From Eublepharis macularius (lineage: Eukaryota; Chordata; Lepidosauria; Squamata; Eublepharidae), in NCBI RefSeq assembly GCF_028583425.1, contig NC_072798.1, positions 14,572,501 through 14,636,500 of the forward strand: a stretch of 64,000 nt of DNA, written 5' to 3'. Both the position numbers and the translations under genes were made by a program. The number at the start of each line of letters is the position of its first letter. Within the stretch, counting starts at the first letter, position 1. A model generated the notes under the pieces. That model was not told where the DNA came from. It saw nothing but the letters and a program-made list of their open reading frames with translations, and did no database searches. This document shows, one piece after another, positions 10,084-20,944 of this stretch.

Positions 10084-10867
10084 GATTCCAACAAGATCAA
10101 GTGCAGCACGAACTCTTTGGGATTTAGCTCATTATACATTATTGCAAGCTCTCTCTCCCAATTCTGGTTTATGCTGGAATAAATCTGGGTAGTCTTTAAG
10201 GTTCCTCTGGATTCCTGTTTTATTTTGCTATGAAAGACTAACTCACCTGGAATTGCCTCCCAGTGGAGAATATTCTGCCTAGAAATCTGTCAGTATCTGG
10301 ATTTGAATGCCAACGTAAATTACATTGGATTTTATTTAACATTTGAAATTAGCTACCTCTTACATTTTTTTTAAAAGGTGGTGGGGGAGAGATGTTGGCA
10401 TGGTTTGCCTGGGTGTATTGCCGAGGCCACATTTCTGTTGAGATGGAGAATGGGAGAAGACAGCAAAATGCTCCTTTCACAGACCAATTAGAATCCCCCT
10501 GCGGGCGGCTCATGGCACGTTCCAACATCATCATTCAAACACCTGTTCCTGCTGGCTTTGCCTGGGCATCAGGGACGCAAGATGAAAAGACTCTGGTCAG
10601 CCAGAGGCTGCCTTGGGTCGGTCCACGCAATGCGCTGTCGCATGGGAGGAGAGAAGTTCAGAAGCAATGGAAACAATTGCAAACCTGTCTGGGGAATCCA
10701 CCGGTCCACAGCTGGCTTCTGCTGTGAAAGGAGTAGGAAAAGATCTGCTCATTTAAAAAAAAATGTGATAGTTTGCGAGTGCTGAGCCTGGTCTTCTATT
10801 TCAATGGGAACCCTAATCCTCAAGGCGGCTATCATACCCTTTTTATTCTTTCTTTCTGTGGAATGTG
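10084..10867. other. No recognised feature
   Basis: No transposon or gene recognised. Overlapping frames of 111 and 75 codons at 10392-10785 show no domain. Confidence 0.5.
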
Positions 10868-11165
10868 GCAGATTATCTTCCAAGAAGGTTGTTGTAGATT
10901 TTCTGGGCTGTATCGCCATGGTCTTGGCATTGTAGTTCCTGACGTTTTGCCAGCAGCTGTGACTGGCATCTTCAGAGGTGTAGCACCGAAAGGCAGAGAT
11001 CTCTCAGTGTCAAACAGTGATCTCGCAGTGTTTGACACTGAGAGATCCCTGTCTTTCGGTGCTACACCTCTGAAGATGCCAGCCACAGCTGCTGGCGAAA
11101 CGTCAGGAACTATAATGCCAAGACCATGGCGATACAGCCCGGAAAATCCACAACAACCATCGTTC
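10868..11165. mobile_element. Head-to-head inverted retroelement fragment
   Basis: A long foldback: the left arm (about 10888-11020) is the reverse complement of the right arm (about 11030-11160). Landmarks are GGTTGTTGTAGATTTTCTGG left and CCGGAAAATCCACAACAACC right. The loop is short, around GTGATCTCGCAGTG. Both arms contain open frames (137 and 84 codons), which are mirror readings of one repeat. The layout is like the copies at 384 and 17944; Penelope-like origin is possible. Confidence 0.7.
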
Positions 11166-11396
11166 TCCAGCCGTGAAAGCCTTTGACAATATATCTACCA
11201 GGAACATCATCTCGGACATGTGACCAAAGAAGTACGGGAGGCAAGAATATTCAAACACCTACTGGCACAGCTGTTCATCAGCTGTAACCAGGCAGCCAGT
11301 TTTTTGATAGACTAGTTAGTCTATCAATCTGTTCATGGCTGTTCAGCAAGCTGCTTCAATATATTCCTTCCTAACAGTACACTACTACTGCCCGGG

Positions 11397-11565
11397 GAGG
11401 GACTTTGGCTCAGTGGTACAGCATCTGCTTTGCATGCAAAATGTCTCAGGTACAACCCTTGGCAACTCCAGTTAAAACAATCGAGGAATATGTGATGTGA
11501 AAGATATCTGCCTGGGACCTTGGAGAGCTACTGCCAGTCTGAGTAGACAATACTTTTATATATAT
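11397..11565 (+). mobile_element. tRNA-Ala-like SINE
   Basis: TTTGGCTCAGTGGTACAGCA (A box) with TTTGCATGC, an anticodon arm matching tRNA-Ala (TGC), then GTACAACCCTTGGC (damaged B box) and GAGAGCTACTGCCAGTC. Its end runs into a (TA)n stretch at 11553-11570. The final phrase AGTAGACAATACTAACC is repeated after that stretch at 11608. Confidence 0.7.
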
Positions 11566-11629
11566 ATAAATAATTTAGTTTAAAAGGAGAAACAGAAACT
11601 AGATCTGAGTAGACAATACTAACCTAGGC

Positions 11630-11790
11630 TGATTCCTCACACATTGGATAATGCACTTTCAATGCACTTTATCAATCGTTTGAGGTGGATTTTTTGTTCC
11701 GCACACACAAAAATCTGTTCCAAATGATCTATAAAGAGGATTGGAAGTGCAGCATCCAACGTGTGCAGAATCACTCCTAGCTGGACCAAA
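11630..11790. mobile_element. MITE-like element (TTGGATAATGCAC family)
   Basis: Imperfect inverted ends: GATTCCTCACACATTGGATA and ATCCAACGTGTGCAGAATC. Internal AATGCACTTTCAATGCAC and GGATTTTTTGTTCCGCACAC are shared with 25428-26253 and 39001-39150. Non-coding. Confidence 0.65.
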
Positions 11791-12689
11791 GCTCTGTTTC
11801 GGTATAAGGCGAGTTCATGTGTATAGCTCAACTGGCTCTTCACATACACATGTCCTCACACAGCCCGACAGACTTCTGCTTCCCACTGTCCTTGCTATGC
11901 TGCAGTTCCGCTCAGCAGGCAATTGTTTAAATAGATAATTAAATCAGTCACAAGCCATATAAGCCAGTCTGCTTGGTGTTCATCTAAGCGGCATTAACGG
12001 TTATCAATCTCTTTGGATCAGCAGCCTTTTCCAGTCCGCACATTGTTGCAACAACCCAAATGCATCCAGTGCTCAGGCATCCAGAGCCAAACTGAACAGA
12101 TCTAGTGACGGGCTCTTGTCCGATTGCCACAGTTGAACATGGTATGTTAGACTGTCGAACCTGTTCATAGTGAAATCTGTACAATCCCTCCTCATTACGG
12201 GGATGCTTGCTGGTAGCACTACAGCCTTCGACACTGCCCGCAAGCAAGGGGCTGGAGGGAAGCCACAGCAGCCGCAGCACTGTTAATGAAGCAGTGAAAC
12301 ACTGGGCAGTCTTTCCAAAGAGATCGACTCCAGGTTCTTAGAAGGCCGCCATGGCTCAGAGTGTGCTGTGCTCTTTGCCAGCACCAGTTCCTTAGGAGAG
12401 ATGCCCTCAGTGAATGGACCTTGCTACCAGGGCTGGCCCAGCTACTAAGGAAGCCCAGGCAATTACCAAGGGTGCCAGAGTTTGAGGGGTGCCAAAAATG
12501 CGATGAGATTGGGCTTGCCTGGGCTTTCTATGTCAGGGACTTTACTGAATGCGGGGGGGGGGGAGTCATAGTTACCCTAGGGCTCCAAAAAACCTTGTGT
12601 TGGCTCTGCTTTCAACAGCGGACTCAGTTGCCCCTTTTTCTCTGAAGTCCAATTGGCACTGCTACCCAGAAGGGAAATGGGGACCAGTG
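11791..12689. other. No recognised feature
   Basis: No repeat or gene identified; a poly-G run near 12552. Frames of about 95 codons here lack recognisable domains. Confidence 0.5.
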
Positions 12690-12697
12690 GTAATGGC

Positions 12698-12915
12698 TAG
12701 GGTTCTCAACCTCCAGGTGAGGCCTGCAGATCTCCTGGAATTACAACTGATCTCTGGACAACAGAGAACAGTTCCCCTGGATGAAATGACTGCTTTGGAG
12801 ACTGGACTCTATGGCATTATGCTCTGCAGAAGTCTCCCCCCTCCCCAACCCCTGCCCCCCCAGGCTCTACCCCTAAAATCTCCAGGAATTTCCCAATCCA
12901 AAGCTGGCAACCCTA
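12698..12915. mobile_element. hAT-type MITE (TAGGGTTGCCA family)
   Basis: Left end TAGGGTTCTCAACCTCCAGG and right end AGCTGGCAACCCTA are the inverted ends. Flanking 8-mers GTAATGGC and GCAACAGC agree at 5 of 8 and all three differences are transitions. Internal GATCTCCTGGAATTACAAC and GAATTTCCCAATCC recur, reversed, at 30970-31182. Confidence 0.65.
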
Positions 12916-12923
12916 GCAACAGC

Positions 12924-13931
12924 TCTTTAGCTTCTCTTCTCTGAATGCACGCTCACCCAAAGAGCAGGCTAGCAGGCAGCCACATCACAAAGACTCACGT
13001 AGCAGTCCTGTGGGCTCCCTGGGTTGGCAATGGGCCCCCTGCTGGGATGTAGGCCTTGATGGGTGCCCCACTAAGCCAGCTGTGCCATTTGAGGGAAGCT
13101 GTTTGCCCCTCTCTGAAATGTGATAATTTTTGTCTGTACACCAATCCTCACGCACCATTCAGACCATTCTACGTCAACCGCTTACCTTCGGCGTATCCCT
13201 CATAAACTCTTGTTTAATTGACTTCTAGCTTCAGAATTACCCACTCAAACCTTGCCAACAGGACTAAATTTCTTAAAGACAGACACTTTGATCACAAACT
13301 TCAACAGGACTCGCTTCTTAGAAAGTGGGGAACTGGTCGCTACCTCCTCCAAGGACTGACTAACCCAGATAATGGGAATCACCGCCCTCGACCTCCTATG
13401 GCTCGAGAAGTATTTTTCAGGGTTTTTTTCTCCCTTCTAATGTAAGCAAATGAGCACTGGAAATATTCACCGGTGTCAGGCATGCTGTGAGCATCTTCTT
13501 AATGAGACCATAAGGATGCGAGCAGAAAGAGCTATTTGAGCAGGTCTAAGACGGTAATAGCCAACAGTCAGGGTTCTTAATTTCACCTAAGTATGAGTTG
13601 GAGAAAAGCTAACAGCTGAAAACCCATTCAAACAGAGGGAAGAGAAGTAACGGCCCAGCAGCCATTTCAACGAACAAGGCAGCTTTCAAAAGTCACCCGA
13701 AATCGAGTCGAAAAAGTATTTATCACCACTAAACAAACGTTAGCTCAGCAGTCCCATCTGCCAGGCCCCCCACCAAAAGGTTAAAAAGTTTCTTTTAAAT
13801 GTATCAAACACAGAAGGACTTTTTTTTTTTTTGCTTTCTTTTACAAATATTTCATATTTTTTTTAGTTGGCCAGCCTAACTAATGGAATCTTAGTGCTGG
13901 AAAGAAAAAAGGAGATGTAAGAAATTCTGTT
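12924..13931. other. Repeat-poor stretch
   Basis: No transposon recognised across about 1 kb. The sequence 13540-13760 has mixed composition with no frame of note; a T run lies near 13820. Possible regulatory DNA, not demonstrable here. Confidence 0.35.
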
Positions 13932-14090
13932 CCAGGAAGCTGTCTTATACTAAGGTAAGCCATGGATTCATCTGACTCAATATGACTGGTAGCATCAGAG
14001 AAGCTGGAAATTCTTTCAACTGGAGATGCCAGTAATTGAACCTAGGAACTTCTGCACATCAATCAGATGTTCTACCACTGAGCCACCCCA
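13932..14090 (-). mobile_element. tRNA-Ala-like SINE, reversed
   Basis: On plus it reads AGGAAGCTGTCTTATACTAA (tail), GACTGGTAGCATC, GCCAGTAATTGAACCTAGG (reversed B box) and CTACCACTGAGCCACC (reversed A box). A 5S SINE starts right behind it at 14092. Confidence 0.7.
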
Positions 14091-14091
14091 A

Positions 14092-14262
14092 CCTGGATAG
14101 CCCAGGCATGCCTAATCTCATCATATCTCGGAAGCAAAGCAGAGTCGACCCTGGTTAGTAATTGGATGAAAGACCTCCAAGGAAGACCAAAGTTAGTCCC
14201 TTGCCTTGAAAACTCCAGCAGGGGGTGCCATAAGTCAGCTATGACTTGACAGCACTATCTTC
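14092..14262 (+). mobile_element. 5S rRNA-derived SINE
   Basis: CTAATCTCATCATATCTCGG, AAGCAAAGCAGAGTCGACC and TGGTTAGTAATTGGATGAAA match the 5S rRNA internal promoter (box A, IE, box C) with substitutions. The middle is shortened. It ends GGTGCCATAAGTCAGCTATG, ACTTGACAGCAC, the BovB-type tail. Confidence 0.85.
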
Positions 14263-14344
14263 CACTGCTATCACTGAGCCACTGTCCTTGATTCATAGAC
14301 TGGGCACAGGTTACTGATTGCTCTTGATATAAATTGAATGTTAT

Positions 14345-14587
14345 CAGGGCTTTTTTCTGAGAAAAGAGGTGGTGGAACTCAGTGGGTTGCCCTCGGAGAA
14401 AATGGTCACGTGGCTGGTGGCCCCGCCCACTGATCTCCAGTCAGAGGGGAGCTTAGATTGCCGGCGCGGAGGGCAATCTAAGCTCCCCTCTGTCTGGAGA
14501 TCAGGGGGCGGGGCCACCAGCCATGTGACCATTTTCAAGAGGTTCCGGAAGTTCATTCCACCGCGTTCCTGCTGAAAAAAAGCCCTG
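14345..14587. mobile_element. Foldback hAT MITE with perfect 8-bp target duplication
   Basis: Element of 243 bp with ends CAGGGCTTTTTTCTGAG and GCTGAAAAAAAGCCCTG. It is flanked on both sides by AATGTTAT (14337-14344 and 14588-14595). Most of its length is a long hairpin: 14399-14465 pairs with about 14474-14537 around GGCGCGGA. Two mirror frames of about 70 codons follow from the palindrome and are not genes. Confidence 0.9.
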
Positions 14588-14595
14588 AATGTTAT

Positions 14596-15165
14596 GATTA
14601 TTATCCTGCTCCCTGTCTCTCCCTTCTCATCTGTGCATCCCCACTCTGGCTTACTGCTATGTTCTGCATCAGTGGTAGCTACAGCTCCTTATACATGACT
14701 AACCTGTGTACATGGCCAGTGCATGAAGTATGGGTGAGAATTAGCATGCTGGTTTCATCTCCTTCTGTACATGTTTGCCCAGATATAAACACTTACATGT
14801 GTACATAGGTTATATGCACATTGGTTCCCTCCCTGTGATCTGAAATGTTCCTGATCTAATGTTCCTGACCACAGGACCAGAGGCAACATATGTACACTCT
14901 GTGCACATGCTGTGGTCATATTCAGGCAAATGCACACAGGTAGGTCAGGTTCAGCATGCTCATTCCCAGTCCCCCTCTACTCACATTGGCCGGGGGTGAA
15001 CTGAGAAGAAAAAAGGGCCTGGAAAAAGGGCCCACCCTAGCCCTACCCTATAAAGGAGGGGAAAGAAAAACCCAGCCAGCCAGCCAGCCAGCCTGCCTGC
15101 CCAGCCAGCGCTGAGCTGCACGTGGCTTGGCCAGGCACTGCCTGGCCTGTGTCATGTACAGCTCA
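14596..15165. other. No recognised feature
   Basis: Non-coding; a short (CCAG)n run at 15072-15096. Nothing else stands out. Confidence 0.5.
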
Positions 15166-15173
15166 GTCAGATG

Positions 15174-15576
15174 TAGGGTTAACAGGTGCCCACCAGCGGC
15201 AGGCAAACTTCCAGGGATTTGCCCCCTTATCTGCTGATCGCTGAGCGATCGGTGGGAGGGGGCAAACTCCCAGAGAGTGCCTGCCACTGACACGCACCTC
15301 AGGAGCGTGCGCCTCAGGAGCATCCCTGCTCTCCGATTTGGCCCCAAACTGGACAAATCGGAGCATGGGAGCGCTCCCAAGGGCGGCGTGATGATGGCAC
15401 TTACAGAAGTGACATTGCCATGCACTTGGCATGGTGACATCGCTTCCGCAAGTGACATCATCATGCCGCTTCCGGAAGTGACATCATCATGCCGCCGCCA
15501 GAGCATGCGCGCACGCAAGGGTAAGTTCCAGGCCTGTATCCTCCCACTGAGAGGGTAGAGGGACCTGTCAACTCTA
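15174..15576. mobile_element. hAT-type MITE with perfect 8-bp target duplication
   Basis: Ends TAGGGTTAACAGGT and ACCTGTCAACTCTA are inverted repeats. The flanks are identical: GTCAGATG at 15166-15173 and 15577-15584. The interior is GC-rich with repeated GTGACATCATCATGCCGC blocks near 15450-15495. Its openness explains the 199-codon minus frame at 15048-15647, the longest here, which runs past both element ends and has no domain. Confidence 0.88.
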
Positions 15577-15960
15577 GTCAGATGCCATCTTCCTGCACTG
15601 CCCTCCTCACAGCTGGGTTGGCCCATCCCAAGTGTGTCATGGGACATACCATTGCCCCTTGTCCTTTACACAGGTTATGCTGAATGCTAATCAGAGTGTG
15701 TTTGGGATATGAGTGTACCCCAGTTAATGGTAACAATGGTGACACTTGCAGCAGACAAGATTGTTAAGGGCAATGAGGGAAGGCTTTATAAGCAAGAGAG
15801 GAGCAAGTAGGGAATGGCGCATGTGATCTCCCCTTAAGGTACGATTAAGAGGCAGGCAACCCTGTTAACTGTAATATGTGGGCCCTCTAGCCAGTTAAAA
15901 ATGGAAATGGAATTTCACAAATCTTTTAATTTTGACAGTCATAACACTGAACATACCCTG

Positions 15961-16160
15961 ACCTGGATAGCTCAGGTGAGCCTGATCTCATCAGATCACA
16001 GAAGCTAAGCAGGGTCTGCCTTGGTTAGTACTTGGATGGGAGACCTCTAACGAAGACCAAAGTTGCAGAGGCAGGCAATAGCAAGCCACATCTGTTAGTC
16101 TCTTGCCATGAAAACCCTGTCAGGGGTCACCATAAATAAGCTCTGACTTAAAGGCACTTT
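15961..16160 (+). mobile_element. 5S rRNA-derived SINE
   Basis: GCCTGATCTCATCAGATC, AGAAGCTAAGCAGGGTC, GGTTAGTACTTGGATGGGAG reproduce the 5S internal control region almost exactly. Then GAGGCAGGCAATAGCAAGCC and a decayed BovB-like tail with TAAGCTCTGACTTAAAGGCAC. Confidence 0.9.
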
Positions 16161-17404
16161 CTACCACCACCAATGTTGAATATAAAATCTGACTCTGCAG
16201 TTTATAATTAGCATACTTTTAAAGTTGTTCATTCCTCAGGTAGTTTGTTTTTTGATGTGCCACATACAAACTCTCATAATTTGTCCACTTCTGATTACTG
16301 TCAAATATCACTGCAGGACACCTATCAAATACTAAGGACTATTGTATGTTAGCTTTCAAATACTGCCAAGTACATTACCACTGCCAAATGGTAGAATCAA
16401 ATAGAACTGGCTGTCAAACAACAGTACTAAATATACAGTAAATACTTATCATATAGAGAATACTTGGCGGGTATCTGATGGATGTTCAACATACCAGAGG
16501 AAATTTTTGAAGATAATTTCTGGGAGCAATTCCCGCCCCGCTCAGTTCTAGGCTGGAAACCCCTTATTTTTATAATGGCTTCTTAAGTTCTGCCTTCTGC
16601 CTTCTTTTCCAAAATGGTTGAACATTATCATATAGATCCTTCGGATCCTACTGTTCACGACCTAAATGTAATTTTCTTAATGTTGCTGACTGAGATTAGA
16701 TTTAAAAACTGCTATCCCAAGGATTCCAGTACTACACCTCTCTCTCTCCCTCCCCACCCCCCAAATACCTTTTCACAAGTCCCTACCACCACTCCACTTG
16801 CAAAAACAAGCTTCCTGCTATAAATCTTACCAAGTCAGCGAACTGACACTCGATAACATGAAAGACGTGTCCGCAAACAAGATGGTTTCATACCATCCCT
16901 GCTGACCCTGAACAAATCGGGGCCCAGTTTCCTCTGCCATTCTTCCCTTCAGATCACTTAACGGGTTAGATTGATGTGACTGCTCCAGCACAGACAAAGC
17001 CACACAGCGAGGTCTTCCCTCACTCTCTCTGTTCTCTTTTCCCCATAATCATTAAGTTCGTCTCCTGAAATAGGGTCGAGCATTTAGTATTAAGGCAGTC
17101 TGAGAGAGAGACTTGCAGCTTCCTTATAAACAACGCAAGAAAAATGTATTCTGAATTCCTAAGTGCCAGCATACTTATGGGCACCAGGACCCCATTTCTC
17201 AGGCTCTGAGTTTTTCCTGATCTTTACCTCCCCAACAACAACAACAAAAACCATCTGCACACACTGATCTGCCATTCCATTTGTCATTATGAGATTTCTG
17301 TCCTCATTTTATTCCACAAGCCCATTTTACTGCAGTGGCCCAAAAGAGTTGAATTAGCACCCTTCAGCAATGCCAGTGTCAAATTCCTGCAGCAACGGCT
17401 CCTC
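16161..17404. other. Repeat-poor stretch
   Basis: No transposon recognised. 16190-16510 is AT-rich with several CAAATACT-type words; 17000-17350 is balanced. No exon-like frame. Confidence 0.4.
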
Positions 17405-17643
17405 AGAGCCAAGCTACAAGTGACAAATGACACAGGTTGGACACTTGTCAGCTTCCCTCAAGTTTGGATGGGAAATATAAGTGTCCTGGTCTTGCAGCTT
17501 GGCTCTCTGACTTCCATCCAATGGACTTTTCAACTGTCACTTGTCCAACATTCCGCCAAGCTGCCTATATTTCCCATCAAAACTTGAGGGAAGCTGACAA
17601 GTGTCCAACCTGTGTAAGGCGTCACTTGTAGCTTGGCTCTCAG
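17405..17643. mobile_element. Foldback DNA element (AAGTGACAAA family)
   Basis: AGAGCCAAGCTACAAGTGAC at the left pairs with GTCACTTGTAGCTTGGCTCT at the right. Further in, ACACTTGTCAGCTTCCCTC pairs with GAGGGAAGCTGACAAGTGT. A relative lies at 57735-57985. The flanks share CTCAG, but the duplication length is ambiguous, so the superfamily is open. Confidence 0.7.
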
Positions 17644-17943
17644 TTTGGCAAGCCCTGTGAGATGCAGCAAAAGGCTAACCTGCAAAACAAGACCAACTTA
17701 CAAAAAAATCAATAGTGATCGGCTAAAGTTCTTTTCAGACTTTCTAAGACTGCACATAGGTGAGAGGACCACAGTGACAACTTGTGCCCCCTATCCATAG
17801 GTGCATGCACATGCCTATGGCTCTCTCAATGTGAACAGGAACCATGGTTTAACAAGGTTTCCAATTGCACAAGACAGCTTTACGGCCATGCACTTCTATG
17901 CACATAGGCTTGGGCTCTCTCCATGTGAACCTTGCTTTAACAA

Positions 17944-18170
17944 GATCAAAAAGAGTCCAGTAGCACTTTTAAGACTAACCAATTTTATTATAGCATAAGC
18001 TTTCGAGAATCAAGTTCTCTTCGTCAGATGCCTGATCAAAACAGGCATCTGACGAAGAGAACTTGATTCTCGAAAGCTTATGCTATAATAAAATTGGTTA
18101 GTCTTAAAAGTGCTACTGGACTCTTTTTGATTTTGCTACTACAGACTAACACGGCTAACTCCTCTGGATC
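17944..18170. mobile_element. Head-to-head inverted retroelement 3' end (Penelope-like candidate)
   Basis: An almost perfect long palindrome: AAAAAGAGTCCAGTAGCAC at the left and GTGCTACTGGACTCTTTTT at the right. It is centred on GCCTGATCAAAACAGGC near 18037. Each arm carries CATCTGACGAAGAGAACTTG and CGAAAGCTTATGCTATAATA. Only the right arm continues into CTACAGACTAACACGGCTAA. No reverse transcriptase or GIY-YIG sequence is present, so the class is inferred. Confidence 0.65.
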
Positions 18171-18584
18171 TATTGCTTTAACAAGGTTTCCAACTGCACA
18201 AGACAGCTTTACAGCCATGCACTTGTATGCACATAGGCTTTATATGTGTTTTCCAATAAATGTTCACAGGTCAGGAGATGGGTTTTGCCTCTGCAATCCT
18301 GCTGCCCCCCCATCTGCGGTCATTCTAGCCACTTAGAATGTCTGAAATGGAATAATGGTCTCCGATACAAACCCACGAGGCATTCATACTTTCTACTCTT
18401 CTCTCTTGCCATTTTGCTGCCTTTTAAACATCCTTTATATTGCTAGTTGATAAGTGTACCCCGGCGAGGGGGGAATGGGGAGAAAATAAAGAAAAGGACA
18501 GAGTCTTCTTTATAAGCAATATGGCTAGCTGAATGCAGCTGTAGGGGCAAAAACATCAGCTGGTCTGAAGAAGGGAGCTTTGGC

Positions 18585-18650
18585 TCTTACACTCTGAAAA
18601 TCTTGTTGGTTCCTAAGGTGCCGCTGGACTCAAACCCCGCTGATCTTTGC
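18585..18650 (+). mobile_element. Retroelement 3'-end fragment
   Basis: ACACTCTGAAAATCTTGTTG, CTAAGGTGCCGCTGGACTC matches the right arm at 493-560. Confidence 0.55.
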
Positions 18651-18677
18651 TTCCTTCTCTGTATGCAGGAAGCAAAC

Positions 18678-18770
18678 AATGCAATCCTAAGCAAAATTAC
18701 ACCCTTCTAAATCAATTGAAGTCAATGGGCTTAAAAGGACTTGAGTCTGTTGAGGATTGCACTGTGAGAA
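18678..18770. mobile_element. Palindromic MITE-like element
   Basis: TGCAATCCTAAGCAAAATTA at the left and GTCTGTTGAGGATTGCA at the right, centred on CAATTGAAGTCAATGG. Related to 4462 and 8449. Confidence 0.6.
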
Positions 18771-18994
18771 GCAGAGCTACACAACAAACCACCGTTAGTA
18801 GAACCCACAGTTAACAGGCCAGTGCAAACTGTGGTTTAGAATTCCGGTTTAGCTCCGTTCCCAAAAAACCCTGCGTGCATTGTTGGGCAGTGTGCATTTA
18901 GACTTCACACTATTCTGGAGTTTAATTGAAATATGGTTTATAAGGTGAAAAATTATGACACCTCAAAACAGTCATTATTAATTTATAATGATAA

Positions 18995-19180
18995 CATTTG
19001 ATTTATTGAGAAATCTATAGCCTGCATTTCTCCCCAATGGCGTGCATCATTCTCCTCTCCTCCATTTTATCCTCAAAACAAACACTTAATGAGTGTGTAT
19101 GGTGGCAGCGTGGAGATTCAAACCTGGATCTCCCAGCTCCTAGTCCCGGACTCTGACCACTGCATCACTCTGGCTCTCCA
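18995..19180 (-). mobile_element. tRNA-derived SINE, reversed
   Basis: CATTCTCCTCTCCTCCATTT, GAGATTCAAACCTGGATCTC (reversed B box), GACCACTGCATCACTCTGGC (reversed A box). Confidence 0.55.
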
Positions 19181-19191
19181 TTATGTAAATG

Positions 19192-19385
19192 GTAACCAGG
19201 AGAGACCAATCTCGTCAGATATCAGAAGCTAAGCAGGGTCAGCCTTGGTTAGTAATTGGATGGGAGACCTCCAACAAAAATCAGGGTTGCAGAGGCAGGC
19301 AATGGCAAATCACCTCTGTTAGCCTCTTGCCATGAAACCCCACCAGGGGTCTCCAGAAGTTAGCTATCTCTTGAGGGCAGGGTTT
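19192..19385 (+). mobile_element. 5S rRNA-derived SINE
   Basis: CCAATCTCGTCAGATATCAG, AAGCTAAGCAGGGTCAGCC, TTAGTAATTGGATGGGAGAC, then GGCAGGCAATGGCAAATC and CTCTTGCCATGAAACCCCAC. The end is diverged (GTTAGCTATCTCTTGAGGGC). Confidence 0.88.
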
Positions 19386-19404
19386 CATTTCCCACCTGAA
19401 TTTA

Positions 19405-19580
19405 AGGGAGGGAAGGTAGCATCGCTTATTCTGAACTCTTCAGGTCTCAGAAACTAAGTAGGGTCAGTACTTGGATGAGATATCACCAAAGAAGGCAGAG
19501 AAAGGCAATGGCAAACTGCTTCTGCTTTGAAACCCCTTGCTGGGGTCGCCATAAGCCAGTTGTGACTTGACAGCACGTAC
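19405..19580 (+). mobile_element. 5S rRNA-derived SINE, shortened
   Basis: A second copy 20 bp after the first: GGTCTCAGAAACTAAGTAGG, GGTCAGTACTTGGATGAGAT, then AGGCAATGGCAAACTGC and GGGTCGCCATAAGCCAG, TGACTTGACAGCACGTA. The 5S part lacks about 10 bases before box C. The tail is the best preserved of the set. Confidence 0.8.
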
Positions 19581-19689
19581 ATACATATGGACAAATCTGA
19601 AATGTGCTTATTCCCCTCTCACACTTCTTGCTCTTCTCCTCCTAATCGTATCTATTAGTGTTTACGTCATTGTTTTAAATTGTAAACTA

Positions 19690-19925
19690 CCTCAATTAGC
19701 AGTAGCATAGGGAACGGAGTGGCCAAGTTGGATGCCCAGAGACTAGGGTTTGAATCTCCGTTTCTACCATGAAAGCTCACTGAGTGACCTCAGGCCCATC
19801 ATAAACTCTCAGCCCAGCCTACCTCACAGGGGCACTGTTGTGGGAGAATGGAGGAGGAGGGAACGGTGTTCTAAGCCATTCTGAGTTCCCGGGCTGGGAG
19901 AAAAGTAGGATATAAATAAATAGAA
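19690..19925 (+). mobile_element. tRNA-derived SINE
   Basis: GGAGTGGCCAAGTTGGATGC, GGGTTTGAATCTCC (B box), ACCATGAAAGCTCACTGAGT, CCTACCTCACAGGG and a tail AGTAGGATATAAATAAAT. Confidence 0.6.
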
Positions 19926-20944
19926 AATATAAATGATATAAAAATTATACACAGTGCCAAGAGTTGCATGGATAGGAGAGGTTGAATCCAGACTAAATAT
20001 TCCATCTGCAGAATGGAAACTTCCCGCCTCCCACCATTGCCCCCCAATCTCCATTAAAGGCTGCCTTTGGGGAACAGACGACATGGGGTAGGGTCAGCAT
20101 TGGAAAGGGGGAATCAGTGGCAACTGCCTATTTAATTTGGATCCAACACAAAGGCTATTAAACCTTTATGTTGGCTATTAACTTTGGTCTTCTTCTTTGA
20201 AGGGTGTTATAACTTACAAAATATTACAAGTATATTTTGTTATGTACCGCAGAAGCTACGATGAGATGCATTGTATCAGCTATCAGCTGGAGGTCTCTAG
20301 GTTTTATCAGAAACAATATTCGTAAACTCTGCTCTGAAAACGTCATCCTTGAATTTCATGGTCCAAACTCCATCCTTGGAGGCTGTTTTTATGTAAAATA
20401 GGCCTTTTAGGAAACTTCATGGTAAACTTTCATTCCCTCTCGTGTTTACTTTAGATATATCTTCAAGGCTGTCTTCACATGGAAGTAGGGGAGTAACAAA
20501 ATCTGTCATCCTAAAATCTCCAATTTCCCCCAGAGGAGGCCCTCCATTGCTAAACCAGTTGCTTGGCTGGGCAGTCAACGGTGGAACATGGTAGTTTTTT
20601 TTACAAGTAACAATGCTTTCCAAAGAAATCAAATCATAAAAAGAGCAATAGTTCTATTACGTGTCTCAAAACCTCTATTTGGTGCATTTGACGCTACCCT
20701 TTAAAGTTTAAACCGTGAATTTAAAGGAACTGCTCTGGGAGCAGGGGATTGCAGTTAGATCTGTCAAAAAGTTTTGGAAAAACTACTGAGTGACTTTGGA
20801 TGTCAAAGAAAGAATTTCAAGCATTCCCTGTGCATACACACAATGTCAATTGTTCAGCAAGAGGCTTTGTTACCCAAATAGGAGGCGTCCTTAATTAGCT
20901 GGGAGAATTAGCGTTAAAGGAGACAAGTGAGAGGGGGGAACTAC
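19926..20944. other. No recognised feature
   Basis: No repeat family or gene seen in about 1 kb; mixed composition. Confidence 0.45.

Noticed and set aside
15048..15647. 199-codon minus-strand frame, longest in the window
   Set aside because: It runs across both ends of a GC-rich hAT MITE and its target duplications, has no recognisable domain, and overlaps other open frames.
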